Shown in pieces: positions 4,095 through 6,709 of a DNA stretch of 6,709 nucleotides. The DNA comes from Treponema sp. (GTDB taxonomy: Bacteria; Spirochaetota; Spirochaetia; Treponematales; Breznakiellaceae), in contig JAITLF010000164.1 of assembly GCA_031278025.1 (NCBI GenBank), positions 1 to 6,709 on the forward strand. Direction: 5' to 3'. Each line of letters opens with the position of its first letter. Position 1 is the first letter of the stretch. Position numbers and translations under genes: made by a program. Under the pieces are notes generated by a model. It saw only the letters and a program-made list of their open reading frames with translations, was not told where the DNA came from and did no database searches.

Positions 4095-6617
4095 CTAACG
4101 CCTTAGTATTACCTCCGTCCGGCCAAAGCCGCCGAGTTCGGGGCGGGAAAAGTAGTAATCCGCTACCTGCCCCTGTTTGGCGAGGTACTCGTGTACCCCC
4201 TTTTGAAGCACGCCATCGCCCTTGCCGTGGATCACCGAAAATTCGCCGAGCCCGGACAGGACCGCCGCGTCTATCTGCCTTTGCAGCGTCTCAAGCGCCT
4301 CCGGAAGCCGCATACCCCGCAGGTTAAGCTCAAAACAGGCGCGGGCGCTCCCCGACAGTTCCGCCGTCTCGATAAGGGGCCCGGCTTCCTCCGCCGGGGG
4401 CGGCGCGGGCGCAAGTTCCCCCTCGTCCACGATCATCCTGACCGAGCCTGTCTCCACAAGCCAGCCGCCCTTCTCCGCCCTGATAACCTTGCCCCCGCGC
4501 CTTCGCTCCCCCACAAGGACGGCGGCCCCGGGAACGATGGGGGCGGCGGAACCGCCGCTCACGGGAACGCCGCCCTCAGGCGAATCTTTCCCGGCCGCCT
4601 TTGCCCCCGCGTCCGCGTCTTTTTCAGCCTCAAGCCGCATCCGTTCTTCCCGGAACAGTTTTTCCTCGGCGGCAAGGCCCGCGTCTTCGGCCCGCACCGC
4701 GTCTTCGAGTTCCCGCAAAAACTCCTTTACCTTTAGGGTCTTCTCCCGGCTGAGTTCGCCCTCCCTTACTTCCCGCACCAGGTTTTCAAGTTTCTGCCTG
4801 CTCTCCCGCAGCAGGAGCCGGAACTTGCCCATGCCCCCCTGTTTCAGTTCAAGCTCCCTCTGCCTAAGCCGCAGTTCCCTCAGGTCCGCGCCCCGCCTTT
4901 CCTCGCGGAGCCTCTTCCGCGTCTCTGCGGCTTCCCGCTGGGCCGCGTCCAGATCCCGGCGCTTCCTCTTCAGTTCCGCGATCAGGACCGAAACATCCGA
5001 GCGCTGGTCTTCCAGGTACGAGCGGGCGCGGTCAACGATACCCGCGTCAAGGCCGTTCCGGGAGGCAATGTCCACTGCCCGGCTTTCCCCGGGAATGCCC
5101 ATCACGATACGGTAGGTGGGCGACAGGGTCGCCCCGTCAAATTCCACCGAGGCATTTTCCACACCGGAGCGGGTATAGCCGTAGTTTTTCAGCGCCCCGT
5201 GGTGGGTGGTGACAATGGTCCGCGCCCCCTTTTCCGCAAGATGATCCAGAACGGCCATGGCAATGGCGCCGCCCTCCTGGGGATCGGTACCGGAGCCGAG
5301 TTCGTCCAGCAGCACGAGCGATTGGGACGTGGCGCGGGACGTGATGGAGGCGATGTTGGCTATGTGGGCGGAAAAGGTGGAGAGGGATTGGGCCAGCGAC
5401 TGTTCGTCCCCGATGTCGGCGTAGATCCCGTCGAAAACCGGAAGCGCCGTCCCCTCCTCCGCCGGAAGGGCAAGGCCGAACTGGTTCATCAGGGCAAAAA
5501 GCCCGATGGTTTTAAGCGCCACAGTTTTCCCGCCCGTGTTGGGGCCGGTGATGATCACCGTGCGGGCGCCGCCGCCGGCCACCCGGCCCGCGTTTCCCGG
5601 CAAGCCGTTTCCGGTTCCGCCTGTTTCGCCCGCGTCTGCCGCCCCGACCGCGCCGGTCATGGCAAAGTCGACGGGGACCGCCCGGCTCCCCAAAAGCGGG
5701 TGCCGCGCCTTTACCAGCGCCAGCTCCCCGGTGTCTTTGGCAAAATACCCCCGGTTGTCGCGGGAATAGCGGGCGCGGGCGCGGATAGTTTCCAGGTACA
5801 GCACCCGCTCGTGGAACAAAGTCAGGTCCTCCCGACAGGCCGCGACCGCCGCAGTTGTTTCCCGCAGGACACGGCGTATTTCCGCGTCAAGCCTGCGCTG
5901 CTCAATGATGATGCTGTTGTTTTTCTCGACCACGTCTTCCGGCTCCACAAACAGGGTCTGCCCCGTAGCCGAAACCTCGTGAACAATGCCCTTGACGCGC
6001 CCCCGGAAATTCGCCTTTACGGCCAGTACCGTCCTCCCGTCCCGTTGCGAGGGAAGGGCCGACTGGAGCATACGCCGGCTTTCCTCGTTCCCCGTATAAC
6101 GCGCCACCGTCTTTTCCAGTTCCGCCGTCAAAGCCTGTATCCGCCTCTTTATCTCCCTGAACTCAGGCAGGTCCCGCAGCTTCCCGTCCTTGTCCAGCAC
6201 CCGGAACACCGCCTTCGGAACGGCGCGGCAATCGGGCATACCGTCCGCAATTTCCCTAAGCGCGTTTCGGTTTTCCGATCCGCCGCCTCCGCCGCGCAGC
6301 CAGCGCGCAAGCGCCTCCCCCCGTTCCACAAAAATACCCAGAGCGCAGAGTTCCTCCGCGTCGAGCACGGTCCCCTCCACACCCAGAACCGGGAGCAGCG
6401 GGGCAATGCCGGGAATACCGCCCGAAGGTTCCGTGTCACCGGAATTAAGCCGGTCAAGAACCGCGGACACAAGATCCTTGATACCGGCGACAGCGTTACT
6501 GTCGCGGAACGGAAGAGATTCGCCTATCACGCTGCCGGCCTCAGCGCTCAATGCGCAAAGCGAAACAGCGTTACGTACCGCGTCAAATTCCAGCAAGGCC
6601 AAAGTTTTTTCATTCAT
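4095..6617 (-). CDS. mutS2: MutS2 family protein (ATPase with KOW-like and Smr domains)
   Basis: A complete MutS2 of 840 residues from the chosen start. MutS2 proteins lack the mismatch-binding domain of MutS; they are reported to suppress recombination or, in Bacillus, to bind and split collided ribosomes through KOW and Smr domains. Numbering from the upstream ATG at 6647 (subtract 10 for this start): core and lever about 11-310; Walker A GPNTGGKT (368-375); DELGSGTDPQEGG with Walker B D448-E449; TTHH (480-483); GIPGESRA (517-524); coiled coil about 545-675; KOW-like segment about 703-745; Smr domain about 770-850 with LNLRG (774-778) and HGKGDG (807-812). I chose the ATG at 6617 because MNEKTLALLEFD matches the usual family start, and the 10 extra residues would come from the TATAAT region and a repeat. 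No Shine-Dalgarno sequence is visible. A Gly/Ala-rich stretch precedes Walker A, and the Smr motif has N for D. Confidence 0.95.
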   Translation of the reverse strand: MNEKTLALLEFDAVRNAVSLCALSAEAGSVIGESLPFRDSNAVAGIKDLVSAVLDRLNSGDTEPSGGIPGIAPLLPVLGVEGTVLDAEELCALGIFVERGEALARWLRGGGGGSENRNALREIADGMPDCRAVPKAVFRVLDKDGKLRDLPEFREIKRRIQALTAELEKTVARYTGNEESRRMLQSALPSQRDGRTVLAVKANFRGRVKGIVHEVSATGQTLFVEPEDVVEKNNSIIIEQRRLDAEIRRVLRETTAAVAACREDLTLFHERVLYLETIRARARYSRDNRGYFAKDTGELALVKARHPLLGSRAVPVDFAMTGAVGAADAGETGGTGNGLPGNAGRVAGGGARTVIITGPNTGGKTVALKTIGLFALMNQFGLALPAEEGTALPVFDGIYADIGDEQSLAQSLSTFSAHIANIASITSRATSQSLVLLDELGSGTDPQEGGAIAMAVLDHLAEKGARTIVTTHHGALKNYGYTRSGVENASVEFDGATLSPTYRIVMGIPGESRAVDIASRNGLDAGIVDRARSYLEDQRSDVSVLIAELKRKRRDLDAAQREAAETRKRLREERRGADLRELRLRQRELELKQGGMGKFRLLLRESRQKLENLVREVREGELSREKTLKVKEFLRELEDAVRAEDAGLAAEEKLFREERMRLEAEKDADAGAKAAGKDSPEGGVPVSGGSAAPIVPGAAVLVGERRRGGKVIRAEKGGWLVETGSVRMIVDEGELAPAPPPAEEAGPLIETAELSGSARACFELNLRGMRLPEALETLQRQIDAAVLSGLGEFSVIHGKGDGVLQKGVHEYLAKQGQVADYYFSRPELGGFGRTEVILRR

Positions 6618-6630
6618 ACTTATTATATTT
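6618..6630 (-). promoter_or_regulatory. consensus -10 box TATAAT just before mutS2
   Basis: On the minus strand TATAAT is followed by AAGT and then the ATG at 6617. There is no good -35 hexamer 16-18 nt upstream and no Shine-Dalgarno sequence. If used, transcription would begin at or just inside the start codon, giving a leaderless mRNA, and the upstream ATG at 6647 could not be translated. Confidence 0.4.
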
Positions 6631-6644
6631 CTGTTTTCTGGGCG

Positions 6645-6678
6645 CATCCGGCCTGCGGCCGGACCGGGCTTTACGTGG
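6645..6678. repeat. GC-rich dispersed repeat, copy B
   Basis: CATCCGGCC (6645-6653) runs directly into the 25-nt segment starting TGCGGCCGG (6654-6678), which matches copy A (2615-2639) at 22 of 25 positions. TCCGGCC (6647-6653) and GGCCGGA (6657-6663) form a 7-bp hairpin with a TGC loop. The CAT at its left end creates the spurious upstream ATG of mutS2. Confidence 0.6.
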
Positions 6679-6691
6679 AACCGGAGGTTCC
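6677..6691. repeat. small hairpin adjoining repeat copy B
   Basis: GGAACC (6677-6682) and GGTTCC (6686-6691) are perfectly complementary around a GGA loop. It directly follows, and overlaps by two bases, the segment shared with copy A, whose sequence differs from here on. The last 18 bases of the window (6692-6709) show nothing I can name. Confidence 0.4.
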
Positions 6692-6709
6692 CTGTATCTT
6701 TTGCCCGAC

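Noticed and set aside
4222..5115. 297-codon plus-strand open frame opposite mutS2
   Set aside because: Ser/Arg-rich composition with no domain, typical of the antisense frame of a coiled-coil, Glu/Arg-rich gene.
1..6709. CRISPR array, defence island or multi-gene novel system
   Set aside because: No regularly spaced repeats; genes are on mixed strands with independent spacers and mostly housekeeping. The AAA-ATPase-like gene is partial and not linked to a partner here.

Overview
The window suggests a spirochaete of the Treponema / termite-gut treponeme type (Treponematales). This rests on family resemblance: a TM2 protein with a C-terminal winged-helix-like region, an IS200-like/RAYT protein reading DDWLTFYIKP where the HUH motif is expected, and an AAA-ATPase-like protein with an RPRRFGKS P-loop. 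It is an inference from memory, not a search result. The genes look GC-rich, while several promoters and start regions are AT-rich.

Layout. (1) 1-244, minus: 5' part of an AAA-ATPase-like gene (PF09820 type), cut by the window edge. (2) 245-430: spacer with a weak terminator-like hairpin. (3) 431-2425, minus: complete ftsH, the membrane AAA+ zinc protease. (4) 2426-2885: about 460 bases without a convincing long gene. It holds the ftsH leader, with a candidate promoter and a possible 12-residue upstream ORF, and then a hairpin-rich, GC-rich repeat region. (5) 2886-3347, minus: a RAYT / IS200-like protein whose catalytic HUH motif is replaced. (6) 3348-3479: divergent spacer with short inverted motifs and a good sigma70-like promoter. 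(7) 3480-3998, plus: TM2-domain protein with a winged-helix-like C-terminus. (8) 3999-4094: convergent spacer with a 12-bp hairpin. (9) 4095-6617, minus: complete mutS2, with MutS-type ATPase, coiled coil, KOW-like and Smr domains. (10) 6618-6709: mutS2 upstream region, holding a second copy of the repeat seen in region 4.

The genes do not form an operon or an obvious joint pathway. ftsH (membrane protein quality control) and mutS2 (recombination or ribosome rescue) are housekeeping genes separated by accessory DNA. That accessory DNA is the most interesting part: a RAYT-family protein without HUH histidines, short GGGTC-A-GACCC motifs around and inside its gene, a palindromic repeat shared with the mutS2 upstream region, and gene starts with a -10-like hexamer only 4-6 nt before the ATG and no Shine-Dalgarno sequence, suggesting leaderless mRNAs. 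I saw no RNA genes, CRISPR array or complete insertion sequence, and no clear new multi-gene system.
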